A stretch of 64,000 nucleotides of DNA from Rhexocercosporidium sp. MPI-PUGE-AT-0058 (taxonomy: Eukaryota > Ascomycota > Leotiomycetes > Helotiales): positions 1,178,001 through 1,242,000 of the forward strand of contig JAGTJL010000019.1 of the NCBI GenBank assembly GCA_020746875.1, written 5' to 3'. Below, piece after piece: positions 1 to 10,885 of the stretch. The notes under the pieces were generated by a model. That model was given only the letters and a program-made list of their open reading frames with translations. It ran no database searches and was not told the DNA's origin. The position numbers and the translations under genes are program-made. Position 1 is the first letter of the stretch, and each line of letters starts with the position of its first letter.

Positions 1-618
1 GAAGATCTCTCATTCGTGAAAGACGCAGAGCTCGATATGGCTGTGGCAGGCCAAGCAGCGCACTGGTTCGACTACTCGCGCGTCTGGGGCGAATTAAGTA
101 GGACGGTGAGGAAAGGCGGCACGGTTTCCTTCTGGGGGTATAAAGATAATGTATTCGTTGACTTCCCGAAAGCGACGAAGGTTTTGGATAGGTTCTGCTA
201 TGGTGACGATAAGATGGGTCCGTTTTGGGAACAGCCTGGGAGAGATATCTTGAGAGAGAAGATGAGGGCTGTGGTTCCTCCTGAGAGCGAGTGGCAGGAT
301 GTGACAAGGGTTGAGTATGAACCTAGTGTTGAGGGGAAGGGGAGGGGGATGGGGGAGGGAGAGGTGTTGATGGAGAGGAGGTTGAAATTGGGGGAGGTGG
401 AAGGGTATATTAGGACTTTTAGTGCGTATTGGAATTGGATTGCGGAACATCCTGGGGAGAAGCCAAGGAGCGAGGGGGGAAAGGGGGATGTGGTTGATGA
501 GATGTTTGACGAGATGAGGGAGGTTGAACCGGAGTGGAAGGAAAAAGGGGAGGGGTGGAGGGATATTGAGGTTGATAATGAGTGGGGGAGTGTTATTATC
601 ATGGCGAGGAGGAAGTGA
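1..618 (+). CDS. trans-aconitate 3-methyltransferase-like SAM-dependent methyltransferase (3' part)
   Basis: The reading frame is open from base 1 to the TGA at 616-618, so the 5' end, including the SAM-binding Rossmann motifs, lies outside the window. What remains (about 205 residues) is the C-terminal half of a fungal methyltransferase of the Tmt1 type. These enzymes methylate trans-aconitate and related carboxylic acids in the cytosol. Recognisable landmarks are the AAHWFDY motif followed by a leucine/arginine helix and a KGGTVSFWGY strand, then a GPFWEQPGR segment that caps the substrate pocket in this family, and a WNWIAEHP region near the end. A Gly/Glu-rich insert near residues 105-120 of the visible part looks lineage specific. 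No intron is visible. The family assignment is good; the substrate is inferred. Confidence 0.75.
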   Translation, partial: EDLSFVKDAELDMAVAGQAAHWFDYSRVWGELSRTVRKGGTVSFWGYKDNVFVDFPKATKVLDRFCYGDDKMGPFWEQPGRDILREKMRAVVPPESEWQDVTRVEYEPSVEGKGRGMGEGEVLMERRLKLGEVEGYIRTFSAYWNWIAEHPGEKPRSEGGKGDVVDEMFDEMREVEPEWKEKGEGWRDIEVDNEWGSVIIMARRK

Positions 619-1776
619 GAGGAATAAGTGGTTTGAGGATGGGGAAGGAGACATTGGATTTGGTGAACGAGATTCAGGAAGAAGTGGGATGGCGGGTGTG
701 GAAAGAGGTGTATACTGTATATATATATATCCCCGAGGCAAAATAATGGGGAAGGAACAAACGTGACCACGGGAATTATAAGAAACGATACATAAGCTAA
801 AAAAAAAAACAATCAGTAATAATGCTCATGATTAGTTCCATCACCTCCAGCCAATATCCGTTCTCATTCGCATTGTTGATATTTTAGACTCACAACAAAA
901 CAGCTAGAAGTGTAAGTAGGCCAAACGAACAGACCGAATTGTACAGCCATAAACGAACTACAAGTCCCAACTTTCAAATATCATTTATTCACGATTCATA
1001 TAATTTTTGTTGTTCCCCCCTATCCCTCCAGCCTCGCATAGTAGCCTTGTTGCCGTTGCCGTTGCCCTGCCCACCGCCATGTTTCGTCTCACGGGCCACT
1101 TTGCAGCATAAAAATGCACGGCCCAGCAAAGAAACAACCAACAAACTGCAACCCTCATACAAAATCTCCCTACAACATCACATCTCCTCCTTACATCTAC
1201 ATCTACGACTGTTCCTGTACACCTGCCCGCAAATCAACCACCAGTTGCAAATATCCATCATGGTAAGTCGGCTTTCTTTGTGTAACTGTTTATTCTCCAC
1301 TCCGGATGGATGTTAGTCAGGAGAAAGGGAGGGAGGGAGGGAAGAGTGAGGGACGCGGTGTCATGCGCCTTCCGCTGCTCGACGGGCGCCAAAATAGCAC
1401 GAAGAGGAGACGATCAACAAACCGACGGAACGGCAGCTGCAACCACCATAACAAAGTCGGTTTGTTGATCCTCCTCCACATCTCTTTTTCTTTTGGACGA
1501 CAGTACATCAACACACATACACGATAATCGCAGCACGCATATCTCTTTTGCTACCAAGGATACACTCGCATTGCATACTGTACTGCATCCATTGCATTTT
1601 TCAGCATTGCACCCCTTCCTACTGGATTCTTGCATTGCTCCCGCATACCCATCAACAGGCAGCCTCCCTCACAGACCTTCGCAGACCCAGCGGACCAAAA
1701 TCCTCTCCTGGCAGACAGAAATCCCCCCTTGAACCCTGGAACCGGAATACAGAGATTTTAGGAGAAGACAGACAGA
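619..1776. other. intergenic and 5' leader region of the myosin light chain gene
   Basis: There is no convincing gene here. The stretch holds the 3' flank of the methyltransferase gene, then a pyrimidine-rich leader. At 1260-1262 an ATG is followed directly by a perfect donor (GTAAGT), a pattern typical of fungal 5' introns. No downstream acceptor joins it in frame to the light chain, so I read it as a probable leader intron or a minimal upstream start. Polypurine GGGA repeats occur at about 1322-1345. Confidence 0.4.
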
Positions 1777-2458
1777 ATGGCAGCTAACCAAGCCCCCTAC
1801 GACGCGCAGGCATCCACCAACTACAAAGAAGCATTCGCTCTCTTCGACAAGCGTGGCAACCAGCGCGTGCAGGTCGAGAGCCTAGGAGATCTCCTGAGAG
1901 CGTGCGGTCAGAACCCTACGTTGAGCGAGATTAGGGATTTGGAGAAGAATGTTGGTAGTGATTGTATGTTGTTTTCCTCGTCTATTCCCCCACGGCCCCC
2001 TCCTCGATCCTGCACTCACCCTTCTCCGGGCGCGGATCTCACATACATATGTTTGTGTCTTGACCGAGACTGATACGCCCTCATAGTCGACTTCGAGACC
2101 TTCTCCAAGATGCTCAACCGCCCCGGCGGCTTCCGCGACCCAGGCGAGCCAGAGGAATACTGCCGCGGTTTCCAGGTCTTCGACAAGGACATGACGGGAT
2201 TCATTGGTGTCGGCCAGCTTCGCTATATCCTGACGAATCTGGGTGAGAAGATGAGTGATGATGAGGTTGATGAGTTGTTGAAGGCTGTGGATACTAGTAG
2301 TGGGGAGATTAATTATACTGGTATGTTCTTTTCTCCAGGGTTGATATTAGGGGTTTTCATTTGAAGAGGGTGGAGATGGGAGATGGGGATGGGGATTGAT
2401 GAGAGAGAGCTTGAGCTAATGGGTAACAGATCTCGTCCGTACGATCCTCGCCAACTAG
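1777..2458 (+). CDS. myosin essential light chain, Cdc4/Mlc1 type (EF-hand protein)
   Basis: Three exons, 1777-1963, 2087-2320 and 2430-2458, give a 149-residue protein. Introns are 1964-2086 and 2321-2429, both GT-AG, and both junctions rebuild conserved residues (GSD-FDFETF and NYT-DLVRTILAN). It belongs to the calmodulin superfamily and matches the short two-lobed light chain that binds the IQ motifs of type II and V myosins and organises the contractile actomyosin ring at septation. Helices and loops visible: KEAFALFDKRG (degenerate first hand), LGDLLRACGQNPT, FQVFDKDMTGFIG (third hand with Asp ligands), LRYILTNLGEKMSDDEVDEL and a C-terminal lobe. Most loops lack a full set of Ca2+ ligands, as expected for a light chain rather than calmodulin. 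The start is the first ATG that gives the conserved N-terminus; an ATG-donor at 1260 upstream may belong to a leader exon. Confidence 0.88.
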
Positions 2459-2992
2459 ATAAAAGCAACTTCAGGGGGCGGAAGCATGATAGGAGGGGAG
2501 GGAGGGTAGAGAGCATACTTCATTGTACGACATATACGCATTCATGGCATGCATAGGGGCTATGTTATGGCAAAAGGGGTGGATAACTGGCGTTTACTCT
2601 TTTTTTCATGCTTGATGGATGGTTTTTTCCGATGGGCCTGGAGTCGAGGCGAGTAGACAGACAGGAATTGATGGATGTTGAGTGCACCAACTGAGCTGGT
2701 GTGTATATCCATGGTAGATTCAGTCCAGGAATGCAGAAGCAGTTCTCGACTTGATCCTTATTCCCAGGAGATGCTTCCTCAGGAATTGATTTTGCCTTTT
2801 GGAGACCCCTAACGCCGCGCTATGTATGCTGTGATATGAATCCATCCCCGATCTCCAAATGCAGTGAGCCACTTCATATTTTATGGACTGCAGGTTTCCA
2901 TGTACGAGTGGAGATGTCCCTCCTCCACCTACTATATCTACTTCTCCCAGACACCTCCCTTAATCAAGCATCCACGCCTCCATCACCACACC
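2459..2992. other. convergent 3' intergenic region
   Basis: These 534 bases lie between the stop of the light chain gene (+) and the stop of the STEEP1-like gene (-), so both 3' untranslated regions fall here. No coding signal, RNA gene or repeat is recognised. Confidence 0.5.
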
Positions 2993-3646
2993 TCATTCAA
3001 AGACAGCCACACCAGCCCCTCCCCCAACACCATTAGAAAAGCCAACATCCTCCTCCCTAATCCTCCTCCCACTCCCCAAAACATCCGTACTCATCAACCC
3101 TCCCGGGAGGATATATAGTATCTTCCCGTCATACGCCTCGTCTGTAGCTTTTCCCTTGCCTTTGCTTGTGCCTTTGCCTGTGCCTTTGCCAGAAGCAGAG
3201 CTACAATCGATATCCATATCCATATCCCTATCCATGTCCGTGCTCGTCCCCGTCATATCCTTGTCCCCTCCACGATGACGAAGGAGTTCATACCCAACCA
3301 CCAACCTACACCTGGCACACCTGTACAAAACCCTCTTCTCGAACCCATCGTCCCTCCGCACGATGGTCGTTTTGCGATCGGCTTGCAGGTTTGAGAGGAT
3401 GGTGTATCCTTCTGTCGGTAGACTCTCCTCTCCTACTCCTCCGACTTCCTCTCCCTCCTCATGACGAGCCTCTTGACGAGGCGGTGTCGAGGGTAGAGGG
3501 AGGATTATAGCCCGGTCTGAGGAGAGCGGATCCGTGTCGTCTGGGCTGGGGGATGTGCGGCGGGGGAGAGAGGAGAGGGTGTGTGTGCTTGAGAGGAGGA
3601 GGGAGAGGCAGAGGCAGTGGTAGGTTTGGATTTTGGGGGGTGGCAT
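2993..3646 (-). CDS. STEEP1/UPF0428-family protein with fungal low-complexity insert
   Basis: A single-exon 217-residue protein. The N-terminus TYHCLC (residues 9-13) and the segment RDDGFEKRVLYRCARCRLVVGYEL (about 98-121, in pieces RDDGFEKR, LYRCARC, RLVVGYEL) match the conserved core of the STEEP1 (CXorf56) family, including the C-L-C pair and the CxxC at 110-113 that probably bind zinc. In animals STEEP1 promotes exit of STING from the ER; the fungal role is unknown, so no function is claimed. Fungal copies are longer than the animal core. Here Met-Asp repeats (137-147) and Gly-Lys-Gly-Thr repeats (153-166) separate the CxxC core from a C-terminal ILYILPGGL strand. At DNA level these are short tandem repeats at about 3150-3235. 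The start is the only Met before the conserved block. The gene is divergent from the M3 peptidase gene. Confidence 0.72.
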   Translation of the reverse strand: MPPPKIQTYHCLCLSLLLSSTHTLSSLPRRTSPSPDDTDPLSSDRAIILPLPSTPPRQEARHEEGEEVGGVGEESLPTEGYTILSNLQADRKTTIVRRDDGFEKRVLYRCARCRLVVGYELLRHRGGDKDMTGTSTDMDRDMDMDIDCSSASGKGTGKGTSKGKGKATDEAYDGKILYILPGGLMSTDVLGSGRRIREEDVGFSNGVGGGAGVAVFE

Positions 3647-4657
3647 CTTTGTTTTGTTTTTTTTGTTTTTTTCTTCCCTCTCTTCTCTTCTCTTCTCTTA
3701 GAAGGGGGAGGGAGTTGGCTTTGCTTTGCGCGTTTGGGTTTTGTGTTTGTGTTTGTCTTTGGTGGAGGGGGTGAGGCGAGAAGATTCGGGGTTTGGTGTG
3801 ATATGATGTGTTTTTGTGAAGCTTCACTTTGTTTGGAGGGGTTTGGTTGAAAGAGGGTAGAATCTGGACGAGGCTGAGATTTAATACGCGCGGCTGGGAT
3901 ACTTGTATGGAGCTGGGATATGAAGCTGGGATCTGGAGCGTGGATCTTCAGGGTTCGTTTCAGCCCGCCCTGGCTGAGGCTGTTGGACTGGACTGGAATG
4001 AATTGTACTTACTGGTCAGGTAAGTGATGCATTACAGATGGCTTTGGCTGTAATAAACTTAGAAGACGGAATTGAAATTTAACTTCGGTTCCTGCATTCC
4101 CCCAATACACATCTACTTGATTCTATTGGGTTCTGATATAAACTCTGTTTTCGTGTTGAAACCTCCCTCCTGCAGCCTTCCGCCTCACTGCCCGGGCCAA
4201 ATGCAGTGAAACGTGGAGATCGCTGGCGGCTGGATGATGCTGGATGTGGATGCCTTCAACTTCTCCGAACCTTGTCAACACCACCACATCCCCATCCCCT
4301 TCGTCTCCGCCTCGCCTCTTGTATATTCCCACCTCGAATCAGAACCCCTTCCTTGAACCAATTGCTCCATCTTCCCCGCCTCACTGTCCTCTCCCTCTCC
4401 TGCATTGAACTCGGGAGTCCTCTCTCCCAATCACCTTTCCTACCCTGGCGCCCTCTCGATTCTGCAAAGGCAGTGTCCTCTTCGCCCTCTCCCTCCTCCT
4501 CCTCTTCTCCTCCATCTACCTCACTCTGGCGTCCACACGCATCGGGCCCAGACTGAGCAGTCTCTTCAGCCAAATAAGACCCGCCGTCTACAACCCATTC
4601 TCTCACTCCTCCCCCTCCTCCTCATCAACTTCCTACAGACCCATCACCAACTCCACC
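3647..4657. promoter_or_regulatory. divergent promoter region between STEEP1-like gene and M3 peptidase gene
   Basis: About 1 kb without a gene lies between two divergent starts. The left part is rich in TTTGT/TTTTTTC tracts on the + strand. The right part (about 4260-4640) is strongly CT-rich with CCTCC runs just ahead of the peptidase ATG, which is common in promoters of well-expressed fungal housekeeping genes. No specific operator is claimed. Confidence 0.4.
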
Positions 4658-6919
4658 ATGGCCCCATCCCAATACCGCTCCCCGCCCCAGGCGCCCCCTC
4701 TCTTCACAGCATCTGCCACCTCCCTCGTTGACGACGCAAAGAAGCTCTGCGAGAAGACCCGCTCGTTGTACGACCACATCGTCGCGACCGTCAAGCCCGA
4801 AGATGCCACTTTCGAGAACGTCGTGCTGCCCATGGCACAAGACGAAGATGCCGTGGCTCTCGAGTCCCGCATCATCGGCTTCTACCAGGCCGTGTCCACG
4901 TCCGCCGAGCTGAGAGACGCGAGTTCCAAGGCCGAGGAGATCATGGATGAGTTCTCCATCGAGGCGAGCATGCGTGAGGATATCTTTGAGCTGGTTGACA
5001 AGGCGTGGGAGAAGGCGAAGAACGGTGGGAGTGGACTTGACGGGGAGAGTTTGAGGCTGTTGGAGAAGGAAAGGAAGAGTTACATTCGGAATGGGTTGGG
5101 TATTGAGAAGGGTCCGAAGAGAGATCGGTTCAAGGAGATTAAGAAGCGTTTGAGCATGGTATGTGGTGTTTGCATGGGGAGGGCAATGGAAAGAGAGGCT
5201 GACAAGACTAGATCTCAATCGAGTTCCAGAAGAACCTGAATGAGGAGAATGGTGGTATCTGGTTCACGAAGAAGGAACTTGAAGGTGTCCCGGAGGATGT
5301 TCTTGAGGGCTTTGAGAAGGGCACTGGTGAGAATGAGGGAAAGATACGCTTTACCTTCAAGTATCCGGATCTGTTCCCTACTTTAAAGTTTGCTCTTGAT
5401 GCCGAGACCAGACAGAAGGTTTTCATCGAGAATGAGAACAAGGTAAGTGTTTCTCTCGCCATTTTCGGGTCGAGCTAATGATGGTAGTGCAATGCCAATG
5501 TACCTCTCTTCAAGGAGGCTATCATTCTTCGAGACGAAGCTGCTAGACTTCTGGGATACCCTGATCACGCATCCTTCCGCATCGAGGACAAGATGGCCAA
5601 GACTCCAAAGACAGTCAATGATTTCTTGGATGATCTCAGACAACAACTCACTCCTGGTGGAGCCAAGGAAGTTGCTCATCTTCTAGAGATCAAGAAAGAC
5701 GATCTGAAGGCTAGAGGATTGGAATCTTCCGATGATGGCAACTACTATCTCTGGGATTCCCGCTTCTATGGCCGTATGATGGTCGAGAAGGAATTCTCCA
5801 TTGATGAGCAGAAGATCGCGGAATATTTCCCTTTGCAATCTACCGTAGAGGGTATGCTCAAGATCTTTGAGGAGTTGTTTGGTTTTGTGTTTGTTGAGCT
5901 GACGGATGAGGATAAGTCGAAGATCTCAAGTAAGTTTACCGTCCTTTTATAACGGGCTTCACTAACCAGAATTAGGCACCGGAAAGGGCGCAGATATCTT
6001 CTGGCATGAAGATGTCAAGACTTTCAGTGTCTGGGATGATGAGGAAGAAGGTAGCGAATTCGTCGGCTACCTCTATCTCGATCTTCATCCACGTCCTGGA
6101 AAGTATGGCCACGCAGCCAACTTCAATCTACAACCCGGCTTCCTCTACCCCAACGGTACCCGTCGCTATCCAGCAACAGCCCTGGTATGCAATTTCTCCA
6201 AACCAACACCCACCAAACCCTCCCTCCTCAAACACGACGAAGTCGTTACCCTCTTCCACGAACTGGGCCACGGTATCCACGACTTAGCTGGCCGCACCAA
6301 ATACTCCCGCTTCCACGGCACATCCGTCGTTCGCGATTTCGTCGAAGCCCCATCCCAGATGCTCGAGAACTGGTGCTGGACCCCTTCCCAGCTTAAATCT
6401 CTCAGCAACCACTACCTCACCAGCGAGAAGATCCCAGATGATCTCATCGCCAAGCAAATTTCCGTCAAGCACGTCAATGACGCCCTCTTTAACCTCCGCC
6501 AACTCCACTTCGGCATCTTCGACATGACCATCCACACGCCCTCCTCCCACGAGGTCGCCAAATCCTTCAAGCTCTCAGAAATGTACAATCAGCTCCGCTC
6601 CGAGATCTCCGGCCTCAAAGGACCCGAAGAACTTGGCCTGAAATCCGACTGGGGTAACGGCCAAGCCACATTCGGCCATCTCATCGGTGGATACGACGCG
6701 GGATATTACGGATATCTCAGCTCCCAGGTCTATAGCACGGATATGTTCTATAGCGTCTTCAAGAAGGATCCGATGAGCAAGACGGAGGGTCGTAGGTACC
6801 GCCATATGGTCCTTGCGAAGGGTGGGAGTCAAGAGGAGATGAAGACTTTAGAGGACTTTTTGGGGAGGAAACCTAGCACGGAGGCATTTTATAGGGAGTT
6901 GGGATTGGTTGCCAAGTAG
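4658..6919 (+). CDS. M3 family zinc metallopeptidase (thimet oligopeptidase / saccharolysin, MepB-like)
   Basis: Four exons: 4658-5158, 5212-5442, 5488-5929 and 5976-6919. Introns are 53, 45 and 46 nt with GT-AG ends, giving a 705-residue protein, the usual length for this family. It is a cytosolic oligopeptidase that cleaves short peptides released by the proteasome or vacuole. The catalytic motif HELGH lies at residues 486-490, with two His zinc ligands and the general-base Glu, and the third ligand Glu is at about 515 in FVEAPSQMLENW. Upstream, ADIFWHEDVKTFSVWD and the YLDLHPRPGKYGHAA segment are typical of M3A enzymes. Downstream, FGHLIGGYDAGYYGYL is the substrate-binding loop that closes on the peptide C-terminus. 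No signal or mitochondrial targeting peptide is evident. The start ATG at 4658 follows a CT-rich leader. All junctions preserve frame, and I see no damage. Confidence 0.93.
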
Positions 6920-9900
6920 ATGGGGTTGGGGATGGGGATGGGGATGGGGATGGCGTGTATGGTGAGAGAAATAAAGTAGAGGTGCATGATTTCTTGGTGC
7001 TAGAAGATTTGCGTTGCCTTGCCTCGCGTTGATGGGTGGTGCGTGGACATGGGTGTGAGAGAAAGGTGTTGAGCTGCAAAGCTACCACTTCTCGCGAGCA
7101 ATGATACTAGACGAAATCAACACACAAAATCCAAGCATGAATTATCCGCCCTGCTTTTACCACGCCCCTTCAAAATATCTCGCTCTCCTTACTTTATATT
7201 CCTCTCCAGTCTCTCCTCCTGAACGAAGTCTCAGCATCTACTCCTCTTCCGTGTGTACTTCGCTTATGCCTCTCCCAGTCACACAGAACCTTTGTATCAA
7301 TGAATAATAAGTCTCCGACCGGTGAAATGCTGAAGTTTCACCTTCCTACTCACACTCACACTTACGATTTAGAGCGTCGAACTTTTTGCGCGTCCGTCCG
7401 TATAAAGTATAATCACACTGGGGTGGCGGCGAGGCTGGATAGACTGACTGATGTGAGATGGTAGATTGTTGTGTAATATAGAGAGAGGGAGAGAGACTTG
7501 AAAAAATCGCTATTATGGCGGTGGTGGTGCAAATATTGATTTGGATTGGTTTACTATCTGATGATTAGTTCTGTGGCGTAGTTGTAGTTGTAGTTGTCAA
7601 GCACAGCTTTGTTGTCAATTACATTACTACACCGACCGAATTGCTACCTGGTGACTTCATCTTTCCAGCTTTCTGATAGATTACAGATACGGTGTTTCTG
7701 TTTATGTTTTGTGCTCTTCTTTCGGGGGGAATGGAGTGCGGGTTCGTTCTTAAATTCTTTTTGAGGAGCGATTGTTCACATGGTATATTTATAGCTCCTA
7801 GCTTTCTGGGCAGGGTTGATGTCGGCTTGCGTGTGTTTGCTTTGTGTTCCTTGGTGCCGTGCTTGGAGACACCACCGACTAGCGTAGCCAATAGCAGGAC
7901 AAAGCTTCTACCGTATTCAATATCCGGGATATTCTTTCCTGGCTTGAACATTTGGGGCGTGCGTTTTGTTGAACCAAAAGAGATTCCCTATCGTGCTAAC
8001 CTAACTTCTTCAAGCAGGATTTTGTGGAAATCGGAACTAAGGTCCTCGACATGACCAGGAGGTAGATCATAGTTCAATTCTAGATTATGACTGAATTGTT
8101 GTTGTCAAAAGTTGAATTGTTGTCAAGTGGCTGGAAACCGGGCACTCATGGCCGGGGATGGTAGATTCGTTCTTTAATTGGTTGCGGAACGGCCTTTCCA
8201 CCAGTCTGATCTCGGCTCGAAAGAGTTTCACAGTTTCCCAAGGAAAAATTAATAGGTTATTGAATACAAGACATGCCTTTCCCATGAATCGCTGGAAATG
8301 TTTGGGCAGCCGCGAATTAGGGCGGTGTTCCTTGAAGTAATACCCATTTACCACTCGCGTGTGATAAAAAAGACCTAAGATGTGTATCCAAATGGGCCAT
8401 AACGGAGTTTGGAAGGTGCGAAAAAACATTCCTATTCCCTGTTTAGAATTTAGAGTTTCAAAAAGTGGGTGATCAGTGGTCTAGCATGGAGATTCTTGCG
8501 GTAATGCCATACCTCCACAATCACAGTCAGTACATTGCAAGACGAGAAGGAGATCATTCATAAATGTTTCTTTAAGCGCAATTTGGGAGATAAAAGATAC
8601 GCATGTGATACGGTATAAGTAGGTACATTTTAGTGCACTTCCACTCGTGTCACATACCCTTGCCCGAGGAAAATCAACAATGCTAAGCGAGACAATCTGA
8701 AGGCCGCTCGGAGCCATTGCACGCGTTTTGCATCTAAGTCATAGATTCAATTGACCCCCAAAAACAACACGTACTAGTTATTATCTAATATAGACACAGA
8801 ACAGCCGAATTCCTGGTATCAGAGGCTTCGAAGCCTTTAATACTAAGAGATATCAGACTACATCTAAGAAAGCAGCAACAGTTATGCGTAATATGTCAGA
8901 GGTCTAGAGAAACAAGTTCTTGTATTCTTGAATGATGCCAGAAACTTGTATAAACAAAGAAGTAGAGTGGGTATCGACCTTCCATGACGTGCAACAAAGA
9001 TCATTACAAGGGCTTTGTTCCTCAAGAAAATAAACAGCGCTTGATCATCAAGGAGCTTCGGACTTTGCCTAACAAAAATAGCTGTCAACGCCGCATGTGC
9101 ACTGATTGCAACACCTGCTGCTAAGCCCCGCCAAGATAGAAAGTCTAAGCTAAGTCCGAAAGCCCTATCACCAGCGATCAAGACCCAAAATGTTATTGAC
9201 ACGAGTTCCTCTTCATCAAGCAGCGCTGATTTCAAGCTCGATCACAGCTCTTCTGAACACACCTCTACAGCTAGGAGCTAGAGGTATTATAGGGGGTCTA
9301 GCGCTACCGATACTACCTCTTCGCTTCAATTTCTGGGGGTTCACTTACCAACGATTCCTCGAAGTGTCTGTATTTCAGTGATTTTCCATGAAGGAGACAT
9401 CTGAGGCGAGGAGAAATCAAATCTGAAGCTCTGATGTTAGTTAGTCATCGTCATAAGCCACGGCATTCACATTAAGTTGCTTACAAGAGCAATGCGTCAA
9501 GTAAATTCGGAACGGTACGACTTCTAAGCAATACCAGTCGACAGCTAGATTCAGAATGCCGAGGCGGACTCTCTGGCTCAACTGATCCTATTGGAGCAAC
9601 GGCTTGTTTACTTGCGAGGTTGGATTTTATAGGTGGCAATTCGTTGCTGATTGTTATGGCATCGGGTAAGTAACAGCACAGCCCCCATTTACTTCTGCCG
9701 CCTCAGATACAACAGCTTACTGATTGTAACACAAACAGGACTTCTCGCTACCATTGCTCATAAGCGGCTTGGACAGCGAAATTTTACGACAGCACCCAGG
9801 GGCAATCATAACACTAGGCAAGTCTTTCTTTTCCTAGAAGAGCGCGGAGTATCATGTGTATCGTACCTGTCGTCGATGACGCCGTCAGCTTCAGATCAAC

Positions 9901-10885
9901 CCACACATGCCAGAACAATTAGTCGCGTCACCAAAAACACCCTCTGGAAGGACAAATGCTGTCCGAACCTCAAACGAGATGAGATACTATTATCTGGCGG
10001 TGGACATATGTAACTTGCTAGTCTTTCCACCTGTACTGTACCTGTTCCGACGGTGATCGGTGTCAATGTTTTTGTGGGTACTCTTCTACCTATAGGACTG
10101 CCTAACTAGCTCTATGTCGTGCCGTTTCTATCGCCTGAGCACATTATACGGGACGCGAATATATCACCTGAGGCTTCGAGTTTCCCATATGCTTCCCCAC
10201 ATTTTTACCCATCATCGGGCAGATTGATCTGATACCTGATTTTTGTATCGTCTGGAACAATTGTTGCTTGGAAGACCCATTGTTTTTGCCATTCTTGACC
10301 ACGTTGATCAAGATGGAGAATCAATAAAAAAGTTCTCATCATTACCTCTTGATGAAGAGATTTGCTAGGGAACTTTCTGGTTTCTGAGCACTTACAACTG
10401 TTCCGCTAGGACCTCTTTGACACAGTCGAAGGCCGAAAGACTTACTCGTTGGAAGAAGGGGAGAGCTAACCATTACGAAAGTCCTGTGGAAGCCACCGGC
10501 TTCTCATACCTTACAGAAGAAAGCATGACTATTGTTGTTCTTGTGTGTCATGTGGATAGGGCAAGTGTGTACGATTTCGCTTCAACACCAGTTAGCGATT
10601 GGAGTCAGCCTTGCTGAGATGCATTGATTCAATACAAATATGAGTAAAAGTTCACTGAACTCAATATACTGGATTGGAGGACGTGCTATTTATTCGATGT
10701 AATATAGCGAGCGAGTTAGTGAATTATAAAATAATACAAAGTGAGGCATCCTGTCTGAAAATCTTCCCTCGTATACATCCGTACACAACCCCATTTCTCC
10801 TCCGAATTGAAGAACCAAGATAGTTTACGAGTCATTGGTTGTAGCGCATTCTATCGATTCCAAAATTGATCGTGATGCAACCATT
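6920..10885. other. gene-poor intergenic region of about 4 kb
   Basis: No gene is supported here. A GGGGAT tandem repeat follows the peptidase stop (about 6918-6952), then 3' flank sequence. At about 9470-10013 (+) a stretch reads as two protein-like pieces that could be joined by an intron at 9667-9738 (GTAAGT donor, ACAG acceptor), but I recognise no family and upstream frames are closed, so it may be the relic of a lost gene. The small ORFs at 7.6-8.7 kb and 8.9-9.4 kb have no recognisable domain. Confidence 0.4.

Noticed and set aside
2993..3510. Overlapping ORFs on the + strand opposite the STEEP1-like gene
   Set aside because: Shadows of the minus-strand coding sequence; their Cys-Leu/Tyr-Pro repeats are the reverse of its short tandem repeats.
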